A stretch of DNA of 64,000 bases from Rhodococcus sp. 14-1411-2a (GCF_002259485.1 NZ_NPGA01000020.1:310001-374000); one strand, 5' to 3'; positions 52,339 to 61,583 are shown, counted from the stretch's first letter. Made by a program: numbers and translations. Notes: generated by a model from the letters alone, not told the origin.

Positions 52339-55008
52339 TCAGTGGGTGGTGAGTTCGGTCAATCGAGCCCGGGCTGCGTCGATACCGGCTGGAATTCCGG
52401 CGAGGTCCGATCCCGAACCCTGAGCCAACTCGGGCTTGCCGCCGCCTCGGCCACCGATACTCGGACCGAAGGCCGCCACCAGATCGCCTGCCGCGATGCC
52501 TGCATCCTGAGCTGCCTTGTTGGTCGAGACCACGAACGGGACCTTGCCGTTCACGGTGCCGAACAGCACCACCACGGCCGGATCCGCGCCCAGCCGGCCT
52601 CGGATATCGGTGACCAAGGTGCGCAAGTCGTTGCCGCCGACGCCGTCCGGTGCCTGCGCGATGACCGCTCGCACGTCGCCGAATCGCTCGGCCCTGCCGA
52701 CGAACTCCCCTGCCGAGGCCAGCACTGCGGCGGCCTTGACGGCGTCGAGTTCCTTCTCCGCGACGCGCAGACGCTCTACCAGGGTCTCGATGCGGGCCGG
52801 AACCTCCTCGGACGGCACCTTCAGCGAGGACGCGATGCCGGCCAGCAGCGCGCGTTCCTTGGCGAGATAGCGGTACGAGTCGAGGCCGACGAAGGCTTCG
52901 ACTCGGCGTACTCCCGAGCCCACGGACGATTCACCGAGAATGGTGACCGGGCCGATCTGCGACGAGTGCTGCACGTGCGTACCACCGCACAGTTCCATCG
53001 AGAACGGTCCGCCGATCTCGACGACGCGCACTTCGTCGCCGTAGTTCTCACCGAACAGGGCCATGGCGCCCATCTTCTTGGCACTGTCGAGGTCGGTGAC
53101 CATGGTGTTGACCGCGAAGTCCGAGCCCACCGCGTCGTTGGCGACGTTCTCGATGTCGTCGCGCTGCGCCTCCGAGAGCGCTCCCTGCCACGAGAAGTCG
53201 AACCGAAGGTAGCCGGGCTTGTTGAGCGATCCGGCCTGTGTCGCGTTCGGCCCGAGCACCTGTCGCAGTGCCGCGTGCACCATGTGGGTACCCGAGTGGC
53301 CCTGAGTCGCGCCCTTACGCCACGCGTGGTCGACGTCGACGTGCACGGTGTCGCCCTCGGTGATCTGACCCGACTCGACCACCGACTTGTGCGTCCAGAG
53401 CTTCTTGGCGATCTTCTGCACGTCGTTGACCTTGACGCCGAGGCCGGGTGCAGTGATCGTGCCGATGTCGGCGATCTGGCCACCGGACTCGGCGTAGAGC
53501 GGGCTGCGGTCGAGGATGATCTCCACCGAGTCTCCCGCAACCGCGGTCGGTACGCGGACGCCGTTCGAGATCAGGGCCAATACCGTGGCCTCGGAGCCGA
53601 GTTCGTCGAATCCGGTGAACTCGGTCGGCGAACCGTCGACGAAATCCTTGTAGACCGTGAGGTCTGCGTGTGCGTGCTTGCGGGCACGGGCGTCGTCCTT
53701 GGCCCGGTTGCGCTGCTCGGCCATCAGCGAGCGGAAACCGTCCTCGTCCACCGACAGGCCGGCCTCGGCGGCCATCTCGAGCGTCAGATCGATCGGGAAA
53801 CCATAGGTGTCGTGCAGCGCGAATGCCTCGGCACCGCCGATCTTCTTCGCGCCCGACGCCTTGACTGCCTCCGCCGCTCCCTCGAACAGCCGCGAACCCG
53901 AGGTCAGGGTCTTGAGGAACGCCGTTTCCTCCCCCACTGCGACGGTCAGAATGCGATCGAAGTCGGTGACCAGATTCGGGTACGACTCGGCCATCGTGTC
54001 TCGTACGACGGTGACGAACTGCGCCATGGTCTCGTCGGGTGCGCCGAGCAGGCGTGCCGATCGGACGATGCGGCGCAGCAATCGGCGCAGCACGTAGCCG
54101 CGACCGTCGTTGCCGGGATTGACTCCGTCGGAGATCAGCAGCGCGGCGGTCCGGGCGTGATCGGCGATGACTCGGAAACGCACGTCGTCGTCGTGGTTGG
54201 CACCGTAGGCGCGTCCCGAGAGTTCCTCGGCCTTGGCGATCACCGGTCGGACGAGGTCGGTCTCGTAGACGTTGTCCACGCCCTGCAGCAGGAAGGCGAC
54301 GCGCTCGACGCCCATGCCGGTGTCGATGTTCTGCTTCGGCAGCGGACCGAGGATCTCGAAGTCGTCCTTGCTGATTCCCTTGCCGCGTTCGTTCTGCATG
54401 AACACGAGGTTCCAGATCTCGATGTACCGATCCTCGTCGGCCTCGGGACCGCCCTCGGCACCGAACTCGGGTCCTCGGTCGTAGTAGATCTCCGAGCACG
54501 GGCCACAGGGTCCGGGAATGCCCATGGACCAGTAGTTGTCGGCCATTCCTCGGCGCTGAATTCGCTCGTCGGGCAGGCCTGCGATCTCCTTCCAAAGCTC
54601 GATCGCCTCGTCGTCGTCGAGATACGCGGTGGCCCAGATGCGCTCGGGATCGAACCCGTATCCGCCGTCCTCGACGCTGTCGGTCAACAGAGACCAGGCG
54701 TGCCGAATGGCGTCTCGCTTGAAGTAGTCGCCGAACGAGAAGTTTCCTGCCATCTGGAAGAACGTGTTGTGGCGGGTGGTGATACCGACGTTCTCGATGT
54801 CGAGCGTGCGCACGCACTTCTGGACGCTCGTCGCCGTCTTGTACGGCGGTGTCTGCTGACCGAGGAAGAACGGCACGAACGGAACCATGCCCGCATTGAC
54901 GAACAGCAGATTGGGGTCGTCGAGGATCAACGACGCACTGGGTACTTCGGTGTGTCCCGCCTTCACGAAATGGTCGAGGAAACGCCTGCGGATCTCATGG
55001 GTCTGCAC
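52339..55008 (-). CDS. alaS: Alanyl-tRNA synthetase
   Basis: Class II synthetase charging tRNA-Ala. 889 residues. The N-terminal catalytic core starts MQTHEIRRRFLDHFVKAGH and includes TRHNTFFQMAGNFSFGDYFK. The editing domain carries the zinc motifs HSGTHMVHAALRQVLG and CGGTHVQHSSQIG. The C-terminal C-Ala domain ends with SIGGRGGGKPELAQGSG. All are intact, so both charging and editing of mis-acylated Ser/Gly are expected. First gene before ruvX-mltG-aroE. Confidence 0.98.
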   Translation of the reverse strand: MQTHEIRRRFLDHFVKAGHTEVPSASLILDDPNLLFVNAGMVPFVPFFLGQQTPPYKTATSVQKCVRTLDIENVGITTRHNTFFQMAGNFSFGDYFKRDAIRHAWSLLTDSVEDGGYGFDPERIWATAYLDDDEAIELWKEIAGLPDERIQRRGMADNYWSMGIPGPCGPCSEIYYDRGPEFGAEGGPEADEDRYIEIWNLVFMQNERGKGISKDDFEILGPLPKQNIDTGMGVERVAFLLQGVDNVYETDLVRPVIAKAEELSGRAYGANHDDDVRFRVIADHARTAALLISDGVNPGNDGRGYVLRRLLRRIVRSARLLGAPDETMAQFVTVVRDTMAESYPNLVTDFDRILTVAVGEETAFLKTLTSGSRLFEGAAEAVKASGAKKIGGAEAFALHDTYGFPIDLTLEMAAEAGLSVDEDGFRSLMAEQRNRAKDDARARKHAHADLTVYKDFVDGSPTEFTGFDELGSEATVLALISNGVRVPTAVAGDSVEIILDRSPLYAESGGQIADIGTITAPGLGVKVNDVQKIAKKLWTHKSVVESGQITEGDTVHVDVDHAWRKGATQGHSGTHMVHAALRQVLGPNATQAGSLNKPGYLRFDFSWQGALSEAQRDDIENVANDAVGSDFAVNTMVTDLDSAKKMGAMALFGENYGDEVRVVEIGGPFSMELCGGTHVQHSSQIGPVTILGESSVGSGVRRVEAFVGLDSYRYLAKERALLAGIASSLKVPSEEVPARIETLVERLRVAEKELDAVKAAAVLASAGEFVGRAERFGDVRAVIAQAPDGVGGNDLRTLVTDIRGRLGADPAVVVLFGTVNGKVPFVVSTNKAAQDAGIAAGDLVAAFGPSIGGRGGGKPELAQGSGSDLAGIPAGIDAARARLTELTTH

Positions 55009-55051
55009 GGATACAGGTTAGCGTCGTCGGACCCCGCACCGACTCGAGGGC

Positions 55052-56458
55052 CTATCGGCCTCGGATGATGCGGCGCAGTTTCCCGACCCTGGTCGCGATT
55101 TCCCGCTCGGCACCGTGCTCGGTGGGCTCGTAGTAGTTCACGCCCACCAGTTCGTCCGGCGGATACTGCTGCCCCAGTACGCCGCCAGGACTGCTGTGCG
55201 GGTACCGATACCCGACGGCGTTCCCCAGCCCTTGAGCTCCCTTGTAGTGGCCGTCGCGCAGATGCGGCGGCACCGATCCCGACTTGCCTGCAGACACGTC
55301 GGCCATGGCAGCACCGAGTGCGCCGATCACGGCACCGGATTTGGGCGCAGTGGCCAGATGAATCGTCGCCTGCGCCAGCGCCAACCGTGCCTCGGGCATA
55401 CCGATCATCTGCACGGCGCTGGCAGCGGCCGTCGCGGTCTGCAGTGCCGTGGGGTCGGCCATCCCGATGTCCTCGCTGGCGTGCACCACGAGACGTCTCG
55501 CGATGAACCGCGCGTCCTCGCCTGCCGTGATCATCCGCGCAAGATAGTGCAGGGCGGCGTCGACGTCGGACCCTCTGATCGACTTGATGAACGCGCTGAT
55601 GACGTCGTAGTGCTGATCTCCGTCGCGGTCGTAACGCACGGCGGCCTTGTCGACACTGGACTCGACCGTCGCGAGGTCGAGCATCCCGTCGGTTGCAGCG
55701 CCCGCTGCCGCCTCGAGTGCCGTCAACGCCCGTCGGGCGTCGCCGGCAGCGAGACGCACCAGGTGATCCATCGCGTCGTCGGCGATGGTCACCGCACCGT
55801 CCAGTCCGCGCGGATCGTTGGCGGCGCGAGTGAGCAACAACTCGATGTCCTCGGATGCCAGCGGCTGCAACTGCAGAACCAACGACCGGGACAGCAGCGG
55901 CGACACCACCGAGAACGACGGGTTCTCCGTGGTCGCAGCCACCAACAACACGATCCGATTCTCGACGGCAGCGAGCAGTGCATCCTGCTGCGTCTTGGAG
56001 AATCGGTGCACCTCGTCGATGAACAGCACCGTCTGCTCGCCCGAGAGCAGTCGGCGGCGCGCGAGTTCGATGACGTTGCGTACTTCCTTGACACCGGCCG
56101 AGAGAGCCGACAGCGCCTCGAACTTGCGTCCGGTAGCCCCCGAGATCAGCGACGCCAGCGTCGTCTTACCGGTTCCCGGTGGACCGTAGAGCATCACCGA
56201 GGACGCACCGGAGCCCTCGACCAGCCGGCGCAGCGGTGCGCCCGGAGCCAACAGATGAGACTGCCCCACCACCTCGTCGAGGCTCGTCGGACGCATACGC
56301 ACCGCCAGAGGTGCGTCGGGCCTGACGTAGGTGGACGTGGGACGGGACTCGGCGATCATCGCCTCCGGGGGCGCAGGCGCGTCGAACAGTCCGTCGCCCA
56401 ACTCGTCGCTTCCCGAGATGTCCCCGCCGGAGAAGTCACTACCGATGCCGCCGCTCAC
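55052..56458 (-). CDS. rarA: Replication-associated recombination protein A (MgsA/RarA AAA+ ATPase)
   Basis: 468 residues. Acts at stalled replication forks. Clamp-loader-like AAA+ core with Walker A LYGPPGTGKTTLASLI near residue 95, Walker B TVLFIDEVHRFSKTQQDALL and sensor AATTENPSFSVV. The C-terminal tetramerisation domain follows (YLARMITAGEDARFIARRLV and ASEDIGMADPTALQTA). The start is GTG 56458; the ~55-residue N-terminal Gly/Ser/Asp-rich tail before RPDAPLAVRMRPTSLDEVVG is typical of actinobacterial forms. The frame continues upstream without a credible start. Confidence 0.95.
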   Translation of the reverse strand: MSGGIGSDFSGGDISGSDELGDGLFDAPAPPEAMIAESRPTSTYVRPDAPLAVRMRPTSLDEVVGQSHLLAPGAPLRRLVEGSGASSVMLYGPPGTGKTTLASLISGATGRKFEALSALSAGVKEVRNVIELARRRLLSGEQTVLFIDEVHRFSKTQQDALLAAVENRIVLLVAATTENPSFSVVSPLLSRSLVLQLQPLASEDIELLLTRAANDPRGLDGAVTIADDAMDHLVRLAAGDARRALTALEAAAGAATDGMLDLATVESSVDKAAVRYDRDGDQHYDVISAFIKSIRGSDVDAALHYLARMITAGEDARFIARRLVVHASEDIGMADPTALQTATAAASAVQMIGMPEARLALAQATIHLATAPKSGAVIGALGAAMADVSAGKSGSVPPHLRDGHYKGAQGLGNAVGYRYPHSSPGGVLGQQYPPDELVGVNYYEPTEHGAEREIATRVGKLRRIIRGR

Positions 56459-56507
56459 CCGTCGAACGCTACCGATGCGACCGGCGGATGCGCGAACGAC
56501 GTCTTCC

Positions 56508-57677
56508 TCAGCGCTCCCACTTGGTGCGCAGAGCGGTGGCGACCGACGTCGCGTAGTCGGCGATGTCGGTCTCACCGACGCGCGCGGCACTGTCTGCCAG
56601 CGTCGTCCACCGCGAGATCAGTGCCTGCGACCGCGGAACCGACAGGTGGTGAGCACGCGCCGCTGCGATGCGAGTGTGGTCGTCGGGCAGGAACCAGTAG
56701 GTGCTCAGCCACACCCAGATCAGACGCGCGTCGAGAATCTTGCTCGCCAGCGTGGTGTCGTCGGCCAACGCTGGCCATATCCCCACCACTTCCGAGCGCC
56801 ACGCGTCGATCATCGCCTGCTCGCGATCGTGTGAGAGCTCGAAGCTGCACAGGCAACCGGGGAACGACGCCAACGCGTAGGTGATGTCGAGGGTGGCGTC
56901 ACGAAATCCGCCCCACTCGTAGTCGAGGAACCGCACGCCTTCGTCGTTGACGATGATGTTGTCGGGACACAGGTCTGACGGGCTGAAGGCGCGGAAGGCT
57001 CCGTGCGCGAACAGCCGTCCGCTGCGAGAGACGCGATCGAGAATGGCATCCGGAGTCGTTCCGACGCCGAGGAGATCGGTCAGCAAGCCGGAGACCTCGG
57101 CGAGCGCGTCGGGTATCTGGGCGGAGATCCCGTCGGTGGAGTCGGGTTGTCCCACCCGTCGCAGCAGAGCAGCGAAGTCGTCCTCACGGCCGACGGTGGC
57201 GGCGTGCATGCGGCCGAGCGCCTGCGCCATGGCCATCAGGGAATTGGTCACCGCGGCTTCGTCCGAGTTGCGCAGCAGAGCAGTGATGGGACTGGCGTCG
57301 CCGAGATCGCTGAGCACCAGCAACCTCGCGTCGAGGTCGTACGCGTGCAGCTCGGGTCCGGGCCTGCTGTCCGTGGCCAGAGCGTTGGCGAACTGGTACG
57401 ACGCCGCCTCGCGCAGGAAGGCGCTGGAACCGGAGATGTCGGCGAGCTCGGCATGCAGTTCCGATTCGGCGGGCAGCTCCCGGACCTGCTTGATCACCAG
57501 GGTGCGGGGCAGCTGAAACGGGTTCTCGGACACTCTGACTCGCAACACGATCGCTTGACCGCTACCCCCCAGATTCACCGGGTCGATCAACGTCACCGGA
57601 GCTCCGGTGCGTTTGGTGAGGAGTCGCTGGGCTGCTGCTACTACCTCTGATACAGGGTCTGCCAGTGTTGCGGTCAT
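56508..57677 (-). CDS. Aminoglycoside phosphotransferase/choline kinase-like protein
   Basis: 389 residues with a protein-kinase-like phosphotransferase fold. The catalytic loop reads FSPSDLCPDNIIVNDEG (Asp and Asn of the APH family, with SPSD where HGD is usual), and the metal-binding motif is FLDYEWGGFRDATLD. An N-terminal nucleotide-binding lobe includes VIKQVRELPAESELHAELAD. The substrate is unknown: small hydroxylated compounds, choline or sugars are possible, and drug resistance should not be assumed. It stands alone between rarA and the transglutaminase cluster, with a 155-bp leader that contains a structured element. Confidence 0.8.
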   Translation of the reverse strand: MTATLADPVSEVVAAAQRLLTKRTGAPVTLIDPVNLGGSGQAIVLRVRVSENPFQLPRTLVIKQVRELPAESELHAELADISGSSAFLREAASYQFANALATDSRPGPELHAYDLDARLLVLSDLGDASPITALLRNSDEAAVTNSLMAMAQALGRMHAATVGREDDFAALLRRVGQPDSTDGISAQIPDALAEVSGLLTDLLGVGTTPDAILDRVSRSGRLFAHGAFRAFSPSDLCPDNIIVNDEGVRFLDYEWGGFRDATLDITYALASFPGCLCSFELSHDREQAMIDAWRSEVVGIWPALADDTTLASKILDARLIWVWLSTYWFLPDDHTRIAAARAHHLSVPRSQALISRWTTLADSAARVGETDIADYATSVATALRTKWER

Positions 57678-57726
57678 CGATATCCAAGCTACCCGTTCGG
57701 TGTGTTCTGCTGTGCCGTCTCGGTGA

Positions 57727-57781
57727 CTACGAATGGGAAACGATTGTCCGTTTTGCGGCTTTTCGCACGTTGCATTCGTAG
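57727..57781. other. Compact three-way-junction-like inverted-repeat element
   Basis: Outer stem CTACGAATG (57727-57735) / CATTCGTAG (57773-57781), 9 bp perfect. It encloses two small hairpins: AAACG-loop-CGTTT (57738-57753) and TGCG-loop-CGCA (57754-57767), each with a 6-nt loop. The element lies in the 155-bp gap between the transglutaminase stop and the phosphotransferase start, both minus strand. It could be a 3'-end structure of the transglutaminase transcript or a leader of the phosphotransferase gene. It matches no RNA family I recognise. Confidence 0.45.
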
Positions 57782-57832
57782 ATTCGACCAGATGGTCGGT
57801 TACCCCCGAGCCACCGAATTATGCCGGGTTCG

Positions 57833-58732
57833 CTACTCCGGTGCAACGTCCACCGATACGGCGATGGTGCTCTCCTCCGCTTCGGTGTAGATCACTCCGC
57901 GCAGGGGAGGCACGTCGGCGTAATCGCGTCCCCACGCCACGGTCGCGTATCGCTCGTCGACCAGCTGATCGTTGGTGGGATCGAACGCGAGCCACCGATC
58001 GTTCGGCATCCACACCGCAGCCCACGCGTGGGTCGCGTCGACACCGATCATCCGTTCCTTGCCGGGCGGAGGTTCGGTTGCGAGGTATCCCGACACGTAC
58101 CGGGCCGCCAGACCCTGGGACCGCAAGCACGCGATCGCAAGGCGAGCGAAGTCCTGACACACTCCCGACCTCGCGGCGAGGACGTCGACAACGGTGGTCG
58201 AGACCGTCGTCGAGCCGGACAGATAGCGAAAATCGGTGAAGATCCGATGCGTCAGATCTACGACGACGTCCGCGAGAGGACGACCGGGCCAGAAGCTGGG
58301 GGCCGCGTAGGCGCGCACCTCGTCGGTGATCTCCGGAGTCGGCAGATCGAGAGCGAACTCCACGGCCGACGCGCGGGCCGGATCCGCAGGCACGCTCGCA
58401 TCGAACAGCGCCATCCGAGCCGACTCCCAGGATGCCGTCGCCGGCCACGAGGTCGTCTCGTCCGCCGGACGAGGATAGACCTCCACCAGCGAATCCGCCG
58501 TGACCACCAGCTTCTCGTGGTCGTGCGTGACGTGGAAGTACACGTCCTCGTTGCCGTAGACGTCCACGCCGAAGGATTGATCGGTGGGAGCCGGCTCCAC
58601 CGTGACCGACTTCTCCAGACAGTGCTGCCCGTCCATGTCGCGCGGCGCGAGGAATCCGCGCCCGTAGGACGAGGTCACGCGGTCGGAATACGTGTAGGTG
58701 GTGATGTGCTTGATTCGGTACCGACGACTCAT
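57833..58732 (-). CDS. Transglutaminase-like protein of the ATP-grasp/alpha-E cluster
   Basis: 299 residues. An N-terminal beta domain (RYRIKHITTYTYSDRVTSSY, the bacterial transglutaminase N-terminal region) is followed by a papain-like core. The core has the catalytic triad: Cys in ARSGVCQDFARLAIACLR, His in DATHAWAAVWMP and Asp in LAFDPTND. It may act as a protease, transglutaminase or amidase; sequence does not decide. ATG 58732 overlaps the stop of the ATP-grasp gene as ATGA, so the two are translationally coupled. No signal peptide, so probably cytosolic. Mycobacterial Rv2569c is the positional counterpart. Confidence 0.88.
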   Translation of the reverse strand: MSRRYRIKHITTYTYSDRVTSSYGRGFLAPRDMDGQHCLEKSVTVEPAPTDQSFGVDVYGNEDVYFHVTHDHEKLVVTADSLVEVYPRPADETTSWPATASWESARMALFDASVPADPARASAVEFALDLPTPEITDEVRAYAAPSFWPGRPLADVVVDLTHRIFTDFRYLSGSTTVSTTVVDVLAARSGVCQDFARLAIACLRSQGLAARYVSGYLATEPPPGKERMIGVDATHAWAAVWMPNDRWLAFDPTNDQLVDERYATVAWGRDYADVPPLRGVIYTEAEESTIAVSVDVAPE

Positions 58733-61455
58733 CACCGCACTCCGTTCGCAGTTCGGATGTTGGCGCTGCCCCACAGCGGCTGCGTGCCACCGGGCAACGA
58801 CATGTGCGTGGCGAGGACGACGCGGGACAATTCCTCCAGCGAGTCGTGGATGCCGTCCACCAGCTCGAGCAACTCCACTCGCCTGCCGTTCGCATCGACC
58901 GATTCCAGATCGCCCGGGTCAACGCGCCGCAACCGCACCCGCATCTGCTCGACGAGCTGCTCGGGCCGCGACGTACCCGAGGCGTCGGGCAACGAACCCA
59001 GGTCGTCCCGAAGCCGATCGAGCTGGTAGACCAACGCTCGCGGATTGCCCTCGTCGAACAACAACAGTTGCGCGACGGCAGCCGGACGCGCGCGCCCGCT
59101 GTTGCGTCTGCGGTAGATCACCGAGGACTCGGCCGCGGACAGCACCGAATCGATGACCGCTTGTTCGGTGGACGGCGTGAGAGCGTGACTCAGCGTGGCC
59201 GAGAGCAGCGCAGTCAGCTGCAGACCACGCTCGATCCGTTTGCCTGCATCCATCAGGTACCAGCCCGCGTCTCGCACCATCGATTCCGATGCCAAGCCGG
59301 CCAGCGCAAGCAACCCGCGCAGCACACTCGACTGCGACGACGCCAGTTGCGCGCCGTTGTGAACCGGCGACTCGGCCAGCTCCTCGAGCGCGGTGTCGAT
59401 GCGATTCAGCACCGCCCAGGTGTCGTTCGAGAGCTGGTCGCGCACCGCGCGCGCCGCTTGCTGCATCCGATCCACCGATTGGGCCAGCGAACCCAGACGT
59501 CCCGTGGAGAGCATCAGCGAGCGCATTTCCACGCTCGCATCACCGCGGTTCTTCTCGTCGAGGAATCCCGGCCAGGTGCGCGAGACCTTCGTGACCGCTT
59601 CGAGAAGGATCGGCAGACTCTCGCTGCCTTCGAGCCACGGCATCGAGCGGTAGTCCTGATTGCGTTCGCGCGCGGCGATGAGCAGTCGAGTCATGTCCTC
59701 GGCACGCTCGCTGTAGCGGCCGAACCAGAACAGGTCGCCGAGCACACGCGGGGAACTGACGACATCGACGTTGGACGCGGCGTACTGCGGCAACTCCTCC
59801 ACCGTGGCGGGCGGGGTGTGCGGAGCGGAGTCCGCCGGGGTGACCCGTTCCACCGACTTGACCCATACGTCCTTCGACGCCACTGTGATGAGCGGTTCGG
59901 TGACCGGTGCGGTGAGCACCACCTGCCCCAGGCCGCCGCGCATCGGCGTGTACCCGCCCCGCTGGGCAACCGTGAACAGCCGCATCCCCACCTGCGCCGG
60001 TGCCACCGACAACTGCGAACCCGAGCCGCCGTCGATCGACGAACCGACCGGAGCCAACGAGAACTCGGGGACTTCCTGCCCGGTCCACTTCCATGGCTCG
60101 GCGAGAATTCGCTTCCACAGCTCCTCCGCGGCGACGTCGGTGAGATCGTGCCCCACCACCGTGCGACGTGAGGTGGTCGAGCGCAGCACCAGCGAACGCA
60201 TCCGGCTTCCGATGTGCGAGAGCTGATCCGGGTCGCCACCCCAATAGGTCTGTACCGAACCGAGAATCAGATCCTCGTCCAGCAGGGCACGGCTCAACGC
60301 CGGAAGCAACGGAAGAAGAGCCGGGTTCTCGAGGACACCACTACCGAGAGTGTTCACGACGCTCACGGCCCCACGCCGCAGCACTTCGACCAGACCGACG
60401 ACTCCCAGATGCGAATCCGGGCGCAGATCGAGTGGGTCGGCGAACTCGGCGTCGACTCGGCGCAGCACCACATCGACCCGGCGCAACTTGCCGAGCGACC
60501 GCATCCACAGACAGCCGTCGCGGACCACGAGATCGGCATTCTCCACGAGCGGAAAGCCGAGAACCGTTGCGAGATAAGCCTGATCGAATGCCGTCTCGGA
60601 ATGCGAACCGGGACTGAGCACCACCACGACCGGATTCTCGGCCGATGCGGGTGCCGCATCGCGAAGCGCCAGACGAACCGCCCGAGCGAACGTGGACAGC
60701 GGCCTGGGATTGCTGGCCTGGAACAACTCCGGCATCGCGCGCGACATCACCCGCCGATCGGCGAGCGCGTACCCCACTCCCGACGGTGCCTGCGTGCGGT
60801 CGGCGACGACCCGGAATTCGCCGTCGGAACCTCGGGCGACATCGGCGGCATGCATGAACAGCTGATGCGGCCCCGGAACGGTGATCGCATGCGCCGTCCG
60901 CAGATAGCCCGGGTTGCCGAAGACCAACTCCGGCGGAATCAACCCCCGACGAACGGTTTCCTGAGCACCGTAGATGTCGGTGAGCATCGCATCGAGCAAC
61001 ATCGACCGCTGAACCAAACCTGCTTCCAGACGGTCCCACTCGTCGGCCGCGACGACCAACGGAACACTGTCCAACCCCCACCGAACAGCACTGGGCAACG
61101 CCTCGCTGCCACCCGACGGAATCGGGTTGTACGTGATGCCGTGGTCGTCGACCAGACGGCTCACCCGCGACTGCAACGTCTGCATGGCACCCGAGCCGGC
61201 CTCGCGCATACCGTCGATTAATTCCGCCCAATGCGGACGGACGGCGTCGTCGGCATCGAGCATCTCGTCGAACCGATCGACACGACCGGTCACAGCCTCA
61301 CGCCGACCGCGATACGCGAGCCACGGCGACCCGGCACCACTCGAAACGTCGTCGTTCCTGCCGGCCCCACTCGAAACGTCGTCGTTCCTGCCGGCACCAC
61401 TCGAAACATCGTCGTTCCTGCCGGCTCCACTCAGGGTGGTATCCACGGGCACCAT
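58732..61455 (-). CDS. Circularly permuted ATP-grasp / alpha-E fusion protein
   Basis: 907 residues. The N-terminal two thirds (~60-480) are a circularly permuted ATP-grasp domain (VVAADEWDRLEAGLVQRSML, then NPVVVVLSPGSHSETAFDQA and SHLGVVGLVEVLRRGAVSVV). The C-terminal third (~560-880) is the helical alpha-E domain (LGDLFWFGRYSERAEDMTRL). The two are often separate genes; here and in mycobacteria (Rv2567) they are fused. ATP-grasp enzymes of this class are predicted amidoligases that form peptide or isopeptide bonds; no substrate is proven. Residues 9-43 are 3.5 copies of SGAGRNDDVS from a 30-bp tandem repeat. If GTG 61293 were the true start the repeat would lie in the leader, but GGAAGGAA upstream supports ATG 61455. 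Confidence 0.88.
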   Translation of the reverse strand: MVPVDTTLSGAGRNDDVSSGAGRNDDVSSGAGRNDDVSSGAGSPWLAYRGRREAVTGRVDRFDEMLDADDAVRPHWAELIDGMREAGSGAMQTLQSRVSRLVDDHGITYNPIPSGGSEALPSAVRWGLDSVPLVVAADEWDRLEAGLVQRSMLLDAMLTDIYGAQETVRRGLIPPELVFGNPGYLRTAHAITVPGPHQLFMHAADVARGSDGEFRVVADRTQAPSGVGYALADRRVMSRAMPELFQASNPRPLSTFARAVRLALRDAAPASAENPVVVVLSPGSHSETAFDQAYLATVLGFPLVENADLVVRDGCLWMRSLGKLRRVDVVLRRVDAEFADPLDLRPDSHLGVVGLVEVLRRGAVSVVNTLGSGVLENPALLPLLPALSRALLDEDLILGSVQTYWGGDPDQLSHIGSRMRSLVLRSTTSRRTVVGHDLTDVAAEELWKRILAEPWKWTGQEVPEFSLAPVGSSIDGGSGSQLSVAPAQVGMRLFTVAQRGGYTPMRGGLGQVVLTAPVTEPLITVASKDVWVKSVERVTPADSAPHTPPATVEELPQYAASNVDVVSSPRVLGDLFWFGRYSERAEDMTRLLIAARERNQDYRSMPWLEGSESLPILLEAVTKVSRTWPGFLDEKNRGDASVEMRSLMLSTGRLGSLAQSVDRMQQAARAVRDQLSNDTWAVLNRIDTALEELAESPVHNGAQLASSQSSVLRGLLALAGLASESMVRDAGWYLMDAGKRIERGLQLTALLSATLSHALTPSTEQAVIDSVLSAAESSVIYRRRNSGRARPAAVAQLLLFDEGNPRALVYQLDRLRDDLGSLPDASGTSRPEQLVEQMRVRLRRVDPGDLESVDANGRRVELLELVDGIHDSLEELSRVVLATHMSLPGGTQPLWGSANIRTANGVR
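61331..61436 (+). repeat. 3.5 x 30-bp tandem repeat at the 5' end of the ATP-grasp gene
   Basis: Units 61331-61360, 61361-61390 and 61391-61420 plus a partial unit to 61436. Each reads CCGGCACCACTCGAAACGTC then GTCGTTCCTG, with one or two substitutions between units. The unit junction GTCGTTCCTGCCGGCTCC + ACTC is a variant of the repeat core found in pyrB and ribBA, in the opposite orientation relative to its host gene. The 30-bp period keeps the frame (10 residues per unit). Confidence 0.9.
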
Positions 61456-61510
61456 CGAGCCGTTGTTCCTTCCGTCGGTCGATCACACTCCGCCGCCGGG
61501 TGACTCCGCT

Positions 61511-61525
61511 GCCTGCGGAACCACC
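61511..61525 (-). repeat. Partial dispersed-repeat copy upstream of the ATP-grasp gene
   Basis: The minus strand reads GGTGGTTCCGCAGGC, matching the conserved half of the pyrB/ribBA repeat with one mismatch. It lies in the 128-bp gap between the DUF2126 gene and the ATP-grasp gene, inverted relative to the 30-bp array in the gene start. A short match alone could be chance; the closeness to the array argues for relatedness. Confidence 0.4.
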
Positions 61526-61583
61526 CGATACGCGTCGGACCGAGATCGCTACCGGTCGACTCGTTCTCCTGTGCAGTCGCGCG

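Noticed and set aside
56508..57677. Antibiotic (aminoglycoside) resistance gene
   Set aside because: Only the general phosphotransferase fold is shared; the catalytic loop differs from true aminoglycoside kinases and the context is chromosomal housekeeping.
61331..61436. Possible CRISPR array (regular 30-bp repeats)
   Set aside because: Units are directly adjacent with no spacers, lie in a coding frame, and no cas genes are present.
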